DNA of 60,259 nt from an uncultured Bacteroidales bacterium (GTDB taxonomy: Bacteria; Bacteroidota; Bacteroidia; Bacteroidales; UBA932). The stretch lies in assembly GCA_949295645.1 (NCBI GenBank), contig CASFLY010000104.1, positions 1 through 60,259 on the forward strand. Direction: 5' to 3'. Positions 17,449-25,702 of this stretch are shown here, one piece after another. The notes under the pieces are model-generated. The model saw only the letters and a program-made list of their open reading frames with translations. It searched no databases and was not told where the DNA came from. Within the stretch, counting starts at the first letter, position 1, and every line of letters starts with the position of its first letter. Both the position numbers and the translations under genes were made by a program.

Positions 17449-18753
17449 CTATTCTTCCAGTGTCTTGAGTTTCCGGTAAAGCGTCCTCTCAGAAATCCCG
17501 AGCTCTTCGGCGGCCTGCTTCCGGTTCCCGTGGTATTTGGCCAGTGCCCTCTTTATCATTTCGAACTCCTGCTTTTCCAGCGACAGCGTCTCTCCCGTCT
17601 GCTCCTCCGGCTCCGTGTTCTCCTTGACCACCTCTCCGGCCTGCTGCTCCTCCGGCTCTTCCTCCCGGCGCGTATATATTCCCGGGCCGCCCGCCGGATC
17701 CATATCCCGGGAGTCGTTTCTTCCGATGATGTGTCTCTGCATCCGGTCTTCAGCTCCCCCTATCAGCGCCGCCGCTCCGGATGCCGGCCCCGCGCCCTTG
17801 CCCGGATCAGCATTCACTATGGATTTCAGATAGTCCACATCCTGCTTCAGCTGATAAATGGTCCGCACCAGCATCTCTTTCTCAGACGGGGAAAATGCGT
17901 CGTCGTTCTGCTCGGCCTTTATCGGCAACAGGTTCGGCTCGTCTTTCGGAATGTATCTGGACAGGGTGGCGGCATCTATCACCCGCCTTTCACTTCCCGG
18001 CGTCGCCTTTACGGATTCTATTGCCGAAACCGTCTCCGCGACATTTTTCAGCTGTCTGATATTTCCCGGCCACCGGTAACTTTTCAACAAGGCCACCGCG
18101 TCATCGGCGAGGGTTATTTTCACCATATTATACTTAAGGGCGAAATCAGACGCGAATTTCCTGAACAGGAGGTGGATGTCATCCTTCCTGTCTCTCAGGG
18201 CCGGCATCAGGATCGGCACGGCATTCAGCCTGTAGTACAGGTCCTCCCGGAACTTTCCCCGCGACACGGCATACTGCAGGTTCACATTCGTGGCCGCCAC
18301 GACCCGGACATCCGTCTTCAGAACCTTCGACGACCCCACGCGGATGAACTCTCCCGACTGCAGCACCCTCAGCAGCTTGGCCTGGGACGGCAGCGGCAGC
18401 TCCCCGATCTCGTCGAGGAAAAGAGTCCCTCCGTCAGCCTCTTCGAAATAGCCGCGCCGCATCTCGTTCGCACCCGTAAAGGCGCCCTTTTCATGCCCGA
18501 AGAGTTCCGAGTCGATGGTTCCTTCCGGAATCGCGCCGCAGTTTACGGCGAAGTATTTTCCCGTTCGCCTGAGACTGTTCTGGTGTATGATCTTGGGAAT
18601 ATTTTCCTTTCCGACCCCGCTCTCGCCGCTGATAATGACGGTAAGATCGGTAGAGGCTACCGCGACGGCGATTTCCAGAGCCCTGTTCAGAGCCTGGTCA
18701 TTGCCGATTATGTCGAACTTGTTCTTTAGTGTCTGTAACTCCTGTGTCGTCAT
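17449..18753 (-). CDS. Sigma-54-type AAA+ transcriptional regulator without receiver domain
   Basis: 434 residues from ATG 18753 (an upstream TTG is less likely). The AAA+ domain begins almost at once: Walker A GESGVGKE (43-50), the GAFTGA loop that contacts sigma-54 (90-95), GGTLFLDEIGE, and RWPGNIRQLKN. There is no N-terminal sensory domain. A variable linker rich in Pro, Glu and Gly precedes the C-terminal Fis-type helix-turn-helix (GNRKQAAEELGISERTLYRKL). First gene of the cluster running to secG. No sigma-54 promoter (GG-N10-GC type) could be recognised nearby. Confidence 0.93.
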   Translation of the reverse strand: MTTQELQTLKNKFDIIGNDQALNRALEIAVAVASTDLTVIISGESGVGKENIPKIIHQNSLRRTGKYFAVNCGAIPEGTIDSELFGHEKGAFTGANEMRRGYFEEADGGTLFLDEIGELPLPSQAKLLRVLQSGEFIRVGSSKVLKTDVRVVAATNVNLQYAVSRGKFREDLYYRLNAVPILMPALRDRKDDIHLLFRKFASDFALKYNMVKITLADDAVALLKSYRWPGNIRQLKNVAETVSAIESVKATPGSERRVIDAATLSRYIPKDEPNLLPIKAEQNDDAFSPSEKEMLVRTIYQLKQDVDYLKSIVNADPGKGAGPASGAAALIGGAEDRMQRHIIGRNDSRDMDPAGGPGIYTRREEEPEEQQAGEVVKENTEPEEQTGETLSLEKQEFEMIKRALAKYHGNRKQAAEELGISERTLYRKLKTLEE

Positions 18754-18759
18754 ATCCCG

Positions 18760-18767
18760 CAAAGTTA
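18760..18767 (-). promoter_or_regulatory. -7 promoter box for the sigma-54-type regulator operon
   Basis: TAACTTTG on the minus strand (CAAAGTTA as printed). It ends 6 nt before the ATG at 18753, so transcription would start at or very near the start codon, implying a leaderless or nearly leaderless mRNA. No clear -33 element is seen. Confidence 0.45.
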
Positions 18768-18862
18768 CTAAAACCCGCGGATTTCCACGCAGGGCGGAAG
18801 TTTTTTTTGCCCATAGCGTAAAATTATCCCGATATTTGTTAGAAGTTATTTGAACAATTTCT

Positions 18863-18870
18863 TATATTTG
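18863..18870 (+). promoter_or_regulatory. -7 promoter box for the OmpA-like lipoprotein
   Basis: TATATTTG, a perfect Bacteroidetes -7 box, 90 nt before the start codon. A TTTG at 18835-18838 lies 24 nt upstream, slightly further than the usual 19-21. Confidence 0.65.
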
Positions 18871-18959
18871 TCGGAAATTGGTCAAAAAGCGGCGGGGAGA
18901 CGAACTCCGCCGGACCGATCGGTAAAACCGGCAAAACAAACCATTAAATATCGAACACG

Positions 18960-20600
18960 ATGAAAAAAAGTTTCAAAATCCTTTCTTCTGCCGTGTTGGG
19001 ATTGGCTGCCGTAGCCTGCAGCTCTCCTGAAAAAATGGCGGAAATGGCGGAAAACGTAGGTGTAACATGCGATCCTGCCGTACTTGAAGTCGTTGCCGGC
19101 AAGATAGATGCAACGGTTTCCGTGACTTATCCTGCTGACTATTTCCATCCGAAAGCCATCCTTGAGGTCACTCCTGTTCTCGTTTACGAGGGCGGCGAAG
19201 CCAAGATGGATCCATTCACATATCAGGGTGAAGACGTAAAGGACAACTACAAAGTCATTCCTTCCGAAGGCTCTACAGTTACCGAGAAAGTAAGTTTCGA
19301 CTATGCTCCGGGAATGGAGAAGAGCTACCTTGAACTCCGCGGTGTGGTGAAATACAAGAACAAGGCTGTCGAAATGCCTACCAAGAAAGTCGCTGACGGT
19401 GCCAACACCACCTACATGCTCGTGAACAAGAACGGCAAGGCAGACTACAAGGCAGACAGCTACCAGGAAATCATCAAACAGACAGCCGAAGGACAGATCC
19501 TTTACACCATAAACAGCTCGGTGGTAAGGAACAGCCAGCTTTCTTCCGAATCCATCAAGAACTTCCAGGCAGCCATCGACGAAATCAACGCAAATGAGCG
19601 CAAGGAAATCGTCAGCACCGACATCGTGGCATACGCTTCGCCTGACGGAGGAGAAGAGCTGAACACCAAGCTTTCCGGCAAACGTTCGGAAACGGCCGAG
19701 AAGGCATTCGGCAAGGTGACCAAGAAACACGAGGTCGAGGCACCTGTAAACGTGACCAGCGTAGGTCAGGACTGGGAAGGCTTCAAAGAGCTCGTTTCAG
19801 AGTCCGACATCGAAGACAAGGATCTGATCATCCGCGTTCTTTCCATGTACAGCGACCCTGCAGTCCGCGAACAGGAAATCAAGAATATGTCTGCCGTTTA
19901 CCAGGCACTCAAGAAAGAGATCCTTCCTGAGCTCCGCCGTGCAAGGTTCATCGCCAACGTCGAGTTCACGAACTACTCCAACGAAGAGCTCATCGCCCTT
20001 ATCGATGAAAACATCGACATCCTCGACGAAGAGGCTCTGCTCCGCGCGGCTTCCGTAGTGAAAGACAATGCTTCCAAGATAGAAATCTACAAGAAGGCCA
20101 TTGAGAAATACGGCAGCGCCCGCGCCCAGTACAACCTTGCAGTCGCATACATCGACTCTGACGACCTCGCAAATGCGAAGGCAGCCCTTGCAAAGGCTGA
20201 AAAGGATGCTGACTGGCAGAACGCTATGGGAGTCATCGCTCTCAGGGAAGGTGACACCGCCGCCGCTGCAAAATACTTCGCAGCTTCAGGCAATGCCACT
20301 TCCACCGAGAATGCAGCCGTTCTCGACATCCTCAACGGCAAATATGCCGATGCTGCCGCCAAACTCGCTTCCGCTGACAACAGCGCAAACAAGGTTCTGG
20401 CCTGCATCCTTGCCGGACAGCTCGACAAGGCTTCTGCAGCCGCTACCTGCGAGTGCGCCGAAGTTTCCTATCTGAAAGCCATCATCGCCGCACGCCAGGG
20501 CAATGCAGACGATGTCAAGAAGTACATCGATGCAGCAAGCAAGGACAAGGCCCTTGCGGAAAGGGCTACGAAGGATATCGAATTTGCCCAGTACAAATAG
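18960..20600 (+). CDS. OmpA-like / TPR lipoprotein
   Basis: 546 residues. Leader ends at Cys20 (AAVACSS). Residues 25-165 form a beta-rich domain; residues 175-260 resemble an OmpA-type segment (SSESIKNFQAAIDEI, AYASPDGGEELNTKLSGKRSETAEKAF); then come TPR-like helices from about 365 on (YGSARAQYNLAVAYIDSDDLANAKAALAKAEKD). Its layout parallels the fimbrial-operon protein at 9611-11890, including SPDG and a Pro-x-Leu-Arg helix (EILPELRRARF against DYLPKLRSIQY). Codon choice suggests high expression. Own promoter and a strong terminator: monocistronic. Confidence 0.75.
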   Translation: MKKSFKILSSAVLGLAAVACSSPEKMAEMAENVGVTCDPAVLEVVAGKIDATVSVTYPADYFHPKAILEVTPVLVYEGGEAKMDPFTYQGEDVKDNYKVIPSEGSTVTEKVSFDYAPGMEKSYLELRGVVKYKNKAVEMPTKKVADGANTTYMLVNKNGKADYKADSYQEIIKQTAEGQILYTINSSVVRNSQLSSESIKNFQAAIDEINANERKEIVSTDIVAYASPDGGEELNTKLSGKRSETAEKAFGKVTKKHEVEAPVNVTSVGQDWEGFKELVSESDIEDKDLIIRVLSMYSDPAVREQEIKNMSAVYQALKKEILPELRRARFIANVEFTNYSNEELIALIDENIDILDEEALLRAASVVKDNASKIEIYKKAIEKYGSARAQYNLAVAYIDSDDLANAKAALAKAEKDADWQNAMGVIALREGDTAAAAKYFAASGNATSTENAAVLDILNGKYADAAAKLASADNSANKVLACILAGQLDKASAAATCECAEVSYLKAIIAARQGNADDVKKYIDAASKDKALAERATKDIEFAQYK

Positions 20601-20618
20601 CGATATCGCGAATACTTG

Positions 20619-20657
20619 AAAAAACGGTCCTGAAACTATTTTTGGGACCGTTTTTTT
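20619..20657 (+). terminator. Rho-independent terminator of the OmpA-like/TPR gene
   Basis: AAAACGGTCC (20621-20630) pairs perfectly with GGACCGTTTT (20645-20654), loop of 14, followed by more T. Confidence 0.92.
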
Positions 20658-20722
20658 AGAACTGACAAATAGACGGACAATGATTCTCGGCGACATGAAT
20701 TCGTCGAACTGACGTTAAGACT

Positions 20723-23011
20723 ATGAGCAATATCACGAAAGAAGAGGCCCTGCTCTATCATTCACAGGGAAAACCGGGCAAAATCGAGGTCGTTCCGACC
20801 AAACCGCACAGCACCCAGAGAGATCTGTCGTTGGCTTACTCCCCCGGAGTGGCCGAACCGTGCCTCGAAATAGAAAAGAATCCCCACGACGCATACAAAT
20901 ACACGGCAAAAGGGAATCTGGTAGCCGTCATCTCCAACGGCACCGCCGTCCTCGGGCTCGGTGACATAGGAGCCCTCGGAGGAAAGCCGGTAATGGAGGG
21001 AAAGGGCCTGCTGTTCAAGATTTATGCGGGCATCGATGTCTTCGATATCGAAATAGATGAAAAGGATCCCGACAAATTCGTGGAAACGGTCAAGGCCATC
21101 GCCCCGACATTCGGAGGCATCAACCTCGAAGACATCAAGGCTCCGGAATGCTTCGAAATCGAGCGCAGGCTCAAGGCGGAACTCGACATCCCGGTCATGC
21201 ATGACGACCAGCACGGTACGGCCATCATTTCAAGCGCCGGTCTTCTGAACGCCCTGGAGGTCGCCGGAAAGAAAATCGGAGATGTCAGGATAGTGGTCAA
21301 CGGGGCAGGAGCCTCGGCCATTTCCTGCACGAGCCTTTACGTGGCCCTCGGCGCGAAAAAGGAAAACATCATCATGCTCGACAGCAAGGGCGTGATCACA
21401 TCTGACAGACCGGATCTGACCGAACAGAAAAAGATGTTCGCTACCGACAGACGCGACGTACACACTCTGGCGGAAGCCATAAAGGGAGCCGACGTATTTC
21501 TCGGACTTTCCAGGGGCAATGTCCTTACTCAGGATATGGTCCGCAGCATGGCCAAATCCCCGATCGTATTCGCCCTTGCCAACCCCGTTCCGGAAATCAG
21601 CTATGAGGATGCCATGGCCTCCCGCGACGATGTCCTGATTTCCACAGGCCGGTCCGACTATCCGAACCAGATAAACAATGTCATCGGCTTCCCGTACATT
21701 TTCCGCGGAGCATTGGACGTGAATGCCTCGGCCATAAACGAAGAGATGAAGCTTGCCGCCGTACACGCCATCGCCGACCTGGCAAAGAAGCCGGTACCCG
21801 ACATCGTGAACGAAGCCTACAAGGTCAACAACTTCACTTTCGGCCCGGACTACTTCATTCCCAAACCGGTCGACCCGCGGCTCATCACTGATGTGTCCAT
21901 CGCCGTTGCCAAGGCGGCCATGGCTTCCGGAGTGGCCCGCAAGGAAATCACCGACTGGAATGCCTACAGAGAGCATCTGAAAGAGCTGATGGGTTTCGAA
22001 TCCGAATTCATCCGCCAGCTCTACACCACGGCAAGGACCGATCCGCAGAGAGTCGTTTTCGCCGAGGGCAACCACCCGAACATGATCAAGGCTGCAGTGG
22101 AGGCACGTGCCGAGGGAATCTGCCGCCCGATTCTGCTCGGGAACGATGAAAGGATTGCAAAAATAGCCCGCAAGCTGGAGCTCAGTCTCGAAGGGGTCGA
22201 AATCGTCAACCTCAGACATGACAACGAATCGGCCCGGAGGGAAAGATATGCGCATATCCTGGCCGAGAAACGCGCCCGCGAAGGGGCTACATACGACGAG
22301 GCCTGCGACAAGATGTTCGAGCCGAACTATTTCGGCATGATGATGGTCGAGACAGGCGATGCCGATGCTTTCATCACCGGCACCTACACAAAGTACAGCA
22401 ACACCATCAAGGTGGCCAAGGAAGTCATCGGCATCCGCCCGGGGCTGAGCCATTTCGGGACCATGCACATAGTCAACTCGAAAAAAGGCACGTATTTCCT
22501 CGCAGACACCCTCATCAACAGGCATCCGGACACCAGGGCCCTGATAGACATCGCCCTGCTCGCAGACCACACCGTCAAGTTCTTCAACCACGAACCGGTA
22601 ATGGCTATGGTTTCCTATTCGAACTTCGGCGCGGACACGGCAGGCAGTCCCAAGACCGTGCATGAGGCCGTGGACTATATCCAGAGAGAACATCCTGAAA
22701 TCATGCTCGACGGCGAGATGCAGGTGAACTTCGCTCTCGACGACCAGCTCAGGGACCGCAAGTTCCCGTTCAACAAGCTGAAAGGCAAGATAGTGAACAC
22801 CCTGCTCTTCCCGAACCTCAGCTCGGCGAACTCCGCATACAAGCTGATTCAGGCGATGAGCGATGCCGAAATGATCGGGCCTATCCAGATGGGGCTGAAC
22901 AAGCCTGTCCATTTCACCGACATCGAAAGTTCGGTGCGGGACATCGTGAACATCACGGCAGTCGCCGTTCTTGACGCCATCGTCATGAAAAAATTAGAGA
23001 AAAAAGGCTGA
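20723..23011 (+). CDS. maeB: NADP-dependent malic enzyme with phosphotransacetylase-like domain
   Basis: 762 residues, the length of MaeB-type fusions. The N-terminal half (to about 430) is malic enzyme: oxidative decarboxylation of malate to pyruvate and CO2 with NADP. Seen are [36 protein letters not shown] and the nucleotide-binding [11 protein letters not shown]. The C-terminal half ([15 protein letters not shown] onward) is a phosphotransacetylase-like domain that regulates the enzyme in MaeB and probably lacks PTA activity. It converges on mdh, so two malate enzymes are neighbours. Confidence 0.95.
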   Translation: MSNITKEEALLYHSQGKPGKIEVVPTKPHSTQRDLSLAYSPGVAEPCLEIEKNPHDAYKYTAKGNLVAVISNGTAVLGLGDIGALGGKPVMEGKGLLFKIYAGIDVFDIEIDEKDPDKFVETVKAIAPTFGGINLEDIKAPECFEIERRLKAELDIPVMHDDQHGTAIISSAGLLNALEVAGKKIGDVRIVVNGAGASAISCTSLYVALGAKKENIIMLDSKGVITSDRPDLTEQKKMFATDRRDVHTLAEAIKGADVFLGLSRGNVLTQDMVRSMAKSPIVFALANPVPEISYEDAMASRDDVLISTGRSDYPNQINNVIGFPYIFRGALDVNASAINEEMKLAAVHAIADLAKKPVPDIVNEAYKVNNFTFGPDYFIPKPVDPRLITDVSIAVAKAAMASGVARKEITDWNAYREHLKELMGFESEFIRQLYTTARTDPQRVVFAEGNHPNMIKAAVEARAEGICRPILLGNDERIAKIARKLELSLEGVEIVNLRHDNESARRERYAHILAEKRAREGATYDEACDKMFEPNYFGMMMVETGDADAFITGTYTKYSNTIKVAKEVIGIRPGLSHFGTMHIVNSKKGTYFLADTLINRHPDTRALIDIALLADHTVKFFNHEPVMAMVSYSNFGADTAGSPKTVHEAVDYIQREHPEIMLDGEMQVNFALDDQLRDRKFPFNKLKGKIVNTLLFPNLSSANSAYKLIQAMSDAEMIGPIQMGLNKPVHFTDIESSVRDIVNITAVAVLDAIVMKKLEKKG

Positions 23012-23052
23012 GACAACAGTGAATCTGCCGCTTTCGCAGCCTGCGCTGCCGA

Positions 23053-23095
23053 ACAATAAAAGACCGGCCCGAAATCGGAGCCGGTCTTTTATTGT
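23053..23095. terminator. Bidirectional terminator between maeB and mdh
   Basis: A perfect 15-bp stem joins 23053-23067 with 23081-23095; the arms hold AAAAGACCGG and CCGGTCTTTT, so a T-rich tract follows on either strand. It serves both convergent genes. Confidence 0.92.
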
Positions 23096-23164
23096 CGATT
23101 ATCCGTAAGAATCCCCCTTTCCGCGCCATCTCGATGGAGACGGTGCAATCGGGGATCCTGCTTG

Positions 23165-24160
23165 TTACAGATTCGGATTCACAGTCTTCCAGTCTGCCAC
23201 AGCAGGGATGATGCCGAGGGAAATGATCTCGTCGCGCATCTTGCAGAGATGTTCGTAAGAAGCGTCGAGAGCCGCCATTTCTTCAGCCGTACCGTGCACA
23301 TCCGTGTAGTGGACGCCCGAAGCATCGATGACAGTAGGCATAGCCATCATCACGTTGTGGTACTTGGAAGTATTCACATAGCAGCCGGCAGGCCAGTTGA
23401 ACGGTTTGCCGCCCATAGCCGCCGCAATCATCTCGATAGAAACGTATGCCGGGCTCTGGAATGAAGAACGGCCCCTGAGCTCGATGATCTTCTTTCCGCC
23501 CTGGATCACGTCTCCCTTGATTTCATCCCATCTTACCAAAGGCAGCTCGTTGCCGAGAAGTTCCGTAAACGGCTTGCCGTCGATTTTGGCCTCGGATGCG
23601 AATACCGCCATCTGCTCGCCATGTCCTCCGTAGGTGTGGCAGCCCGTCACCTTGCACTGCTGCACGCCGAACTGCTGGGCGAGAGCGCTCTGGAGCCTGG
23701 TGGAATCGAGGGCCGCAAGGGTCGTGAGCTGAGACGGCTTCAAGCCTGAATGAAGCAGGGTTACAAGGCCGGTCAGGTCTGCCGGATTGAAGATGATTAC
23801 GACATGTTTCACGTCAGGGCAGTAAGCCTTGATGTCTTTTCCGAGCTGCTCTGCGATTTCGCAGTTGCCTTTCAGAAGGTCTTCGCGGGTCATTCCCTGC
23901 TTGCGTGGCGCCCCGCCGGAAGAAACCACGTATTTCGCTCCTGTCAGGGCCTCCTTTATATCGTCCGTATAAGTGATTTCGGCTCCGTCGAAAGCACAAT
24001 GATAAAGTTCTTCCGCTACGCCTTTGAGACCCTGGGCAAAAGGATCGTAAAGACAGAGATTCGGGGTAAGTTTCATCATCATGGCTGTCTGGGCCATATT
24101 CGACCCGATCATACCGGCTGCGCCGATGATGGTCAATTTATCATTTGTCAAGAAATCCAT
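23165..24160 (-). CDS. mdh: Malate dehydrogenase
   Basis: 331 residues from ATG 24160 (MDFLTNDKLTIIGAAGMIGSN); the longer frame adds 12 unlikely residues. Interconverts malate and oxaloacetate with NAD. The nucleotide-binding loop GAAGMIGSN, the substrate/catalytic segments GMTREDLLKGN, FNPADLTGLV, LAALDSTRLQ and the catalytic-His segment CHTYGGHGEQMAVF are present. This is the Bacteroidales-type enzyme, a lactate/malate dehydrogenase family member used in the reductive branch to succinate. Confidence 0.95.
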   Translation of the reverse strand: MDFLTNDKLTIIGAAGMIGSNMAQTAMMMKLTPNLCLYDPFAQGLKGVAEELYHCAFDGAEITYTDDIKEALTGAKYVVSSGGAPRKQGMTREDLLKGNCEIAEQLGKDIKAYCPDVKHVVIIFNPADLTGLVTLLHSGLKPSQLTTLAALDSTRLQSALAQQFGVQQCKVTGCHTYGGHGEQMAVFASEAKIDGKPFTELLGNELPLVRWDEIKGDVIQGGKKIIELRGRSSFQSPAYVSIEMIAAAMGGKPFNWPAGCYVNTSKYHNVMMAMPTVIDASGVHYTDVHGTAEEMAALDASYEHLCKMRDEIISLGIIPAVADWKTVNPNL

Positions 24161-24232
24161 AATACATTTGTTTATAAAATCGCTTTTTTCTTTCAATCCA
24201 TAACCTGTCCGGAAGTCTCCGGATCAATTCGA

Positions 24233-24262
24233 CAAATATAATAATTTTTACTTATCCGCAAA
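24233..24262 (-). promoter_or_regulatory. Promoter of mdh
   Basis: On the minus strand TATATTTG (24233-24240) with TTTG at 24259-24262, spacing 18 nt. Transcription would start about 65 nt before the mdh ATG at 24160. Confidence 0.7.
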
Positions 24263-24279
24263 AGGACTATTATAAGTCA

Positions 24280-24305
24280 GATCTCTCGGCTGCGCTCGAG
24301 ATGAC
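24280..24305. repeat. REP-like element (GTCATCTCGAGCG family)
   Basis: GATCTCTCGGCTGCGCTCGAGATGAC, read on the minus strand GTCATCTCGAGCGCAGCCG; same family as the pair at 13302-13405. Directly precedes the 74-bp tandem repeats. Confidence 0.75.
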
Positions 24306-24314
24306 CCTGGATGC

Positions 24315-24510
24315 GGCAATGCAAATAAATTTGCATTGCTCCGATGCTTCTGCGTAATTTGGCTGCGCCACATATACGGTAGCGCCTCGGCAATGCAAAT
24401 AAATTTGCATTGCTCCGATGCTTCTGCGTAATTTGGCTGCGCCACATATACGGTAGCGCCTCGGCAATGCAAATAAATTTGCATTGCTCTCGGCTTCTGC
24501 GTATATTTGC
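24315..24510 (+). repeat. 74-bp tandem repeats (2.6 copies) with palindrome and promoter
   Basis: Units begin at 24315, 24389 and 24463; the first two are identical over 74 bp, the third diverges after about 26. Each starts with a palindrome, GCAATGCAAAT-AA-ATTTGCATTGC (11-bp arms). In units one and two the -7 box is degenerate (TAATTTGG); in the third it is perfect (TATATTTG). A related single copy with other arms lies on the minus strand at 54591-54636. Confidence 0.88.
24478..24509 (+). promoter_or_regulatory. Consensus Bacteroidetes promoter inside third repeat unit
   Basis: TTTG (24478-24481), exactly 20 nt, then TATATTTG (24502-24509): a full match to TTTG-N19-21-TAnnTTTG. The TTTG lies in the right arm of the palindrome, so a protein bound there would block the -33 region. 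It points toward the small ORF at 24591 and the phosphopantetheinyl transferase. Confidence 0.75.
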
Positions 24511-24590
24511 AGTCCGACCGGACTGGAATGAAAGTAGAATGCAAGTGAAGTCCGGGACGAAACCTGCTGACTATAAACGAATAACGACAA

Positions 24591-24791
24591 GTGGAACCTC
24601 CCAGTCCAATACTGAAAACCTCGAAAGTCGATGCGGACGCAATGTCAGACGATCCGCTGGCGAACTGCATTTTTATGATACTCGACGATTCATCCGCTCC
24701 GGAGTACGGGGACGGATGCCGCTATGTATGTGCCTGCAGGGCTCATGCCGGGTTTCTGTATCTGGGGATAACCGGGGAAACCGTTTCGTAG
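24591..24791 (+). CDS. Small hypothetical ORF (66 residues)
   Basis: Reads from GTG 24591 (an internal ATG is at 24642) to TAG 24789. Codon composition at third positions looks like that of neighbouring genes, and it lies 82 nt after a consensus promoter and 57 nt before the next gene, which supports reality. The protein contains NCIFMILDDSS and CRYVCACRAHAGF, with four cysteines, and no signal peptide. No family was recognised. It may be a fragment. Confidence 0.4.
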   Translation: MEPPSPILKTSKVDADAMSDDPLANCIFMILDDSSAPEYGDGCRYVCACRAHAGFLYLGITGETVS

Positions 24792-24848
24792 TCGTCCGGG
24801 AGAAAGGTCCGGATGTTGGAACAATTGAAACATGCTATACGATAATAT

Positions 24849-25484
24849 ATGGGACTATATCTGAGGAAAACCCTTGAAAACAAAGCCGAGATAGGTGTCT
24901 GGCAAATTACGGAGACCGAAAAGGAGCTCATCGCGATGAGTTCCGTCCCTACCGACGAGATGGAGGAAATCTCGCTGATAAGGAATGAAAGCCTGCGCAA
25001 ACAGAAACTTGCAGTCAGGGCCCTTCTTAACGAATTGTTTGAAGAGAAGGTGTATCTGGGCCACCATGACAACGGAAAGCCATTCCTCGAGAACTGTATC
25101 ACCAATATAAGCATAACCCACTGCGAAAAATACGTGGCCGTAATCATCCACCAGGAAGACGACCTCGGCATCGACATCGAGAGTCTGGACAGGGACTTCT
25201 CCGCAGTCGAGCAGAAAGCGCTTTCCGAAGAAGAAATCGAAGATCTGGACGACGGACAGAAGAACGAGCAGCTGGCCATCTACTGGTGCGCAAAGGAGGC
25301 CATCTACAAAAGGATGTCCCAGAACAGGGTGGATTTCGCCGAGCAGATAGAAGTCGAAAAGTTCACACTGAAAGGCAAGGGAGAACTCGAAGCGACATTT
25401 ACCCACAAGGACGGCCATGAGGAAGAATTCGAACTCGGATATGTCTTTTTCGACAGGCATGTCTTAGTGTGGGTCGTAGGGTAG
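24849..25484 (+). CDS. 4'-phosphopantetheinyl transferase superfamily protein
   Basis: 211 residues. Transfers the phosphopantetheine arm of CoA to a serine of acyl or peptidyl carrier proteins. The two magnesium/CoA-binding signatures are present: LGIDIES (Asp109, Glu111) and WCAKEAIYK (146-154, Glu150, Lys154); also DNGKPFL and ISITHCEKYVAV. Length fits the Sfp-like class. It is followed by a terminator at 25541 and nrdD; no carrier-protein gene lies nearby. Confidence 0.85.
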   Translation: MGLYLRKTLENKAEIGVWQITETEKELIAMSSVPTDEMEEISLIRNESLRKQKLAVRALLNELFEEKVYLGHHDNGKPFLENCITNISITHCEKYVAVIIHQEDDLGIDIESLDRDFSAVEQKALSEEEIEDLDDGQKNEQLAIYWCAKEAIYKRMSQNRVDFAEQIEVEKFTLKGKGELEATFTHKDGHEEEFELGYVFFDRHVLVWVVG

Positions 25485-25540
25485 CAATGAAACAGACTTG
25501 TTAGCCAATTTTGAAATTTTCTAATTTAATTTTTATATAA

Positions 25541-25575
25541 GCCCCTGTTGTCTAATGACTTAACAGGGGCTTTTC
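25541..25575 (+). terminator. Rho-independent terminator after the phosphopantetheinyl transferase
   Basis: GCCCCTGTT (25541-25549) pairs perfectly with AACAGGGGC (25562-25570), loop 12, followed by TTTTC. Confidence 0.9.
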
Positions 25576-25629
25576 TTGTTGTGGAAAACTTTTTAACGGC
25601 ATTGTCCGACATTGTACCGATAATTGGAC

Positions 25630-25637
25630 TATATTTG
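25630..25637 (+). promoter_or_regulatory. -7 promoter box of nrdD
   Basis: TATATTTG, perfect consensus, 66 nt before the nrdD start. TTG trinucleotides at 25602 and 25612 are at 25 and 15 nt, so no well-spaced -33. Confidence 0.65.
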
Positions 25638-25702
25638 CCGACAGTTCGATCCGGGAACGACGCCGGGACATTTCTCTCAAATTTATTTTAACGTTTCTGA
25701 TT

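Noticed and set aside
21230-22912. 560-codon open frame on the minus strand
   Set aside because: Antisense to maeB, whose motifs are continuous; no recognisable protein features.
24248-24670. 140-codon open frame on the minus strand with internal repeats
   Set aside because: It is a reading of the 74-bp DNA repeats and the REP-like element, which explains its repeated peptide.
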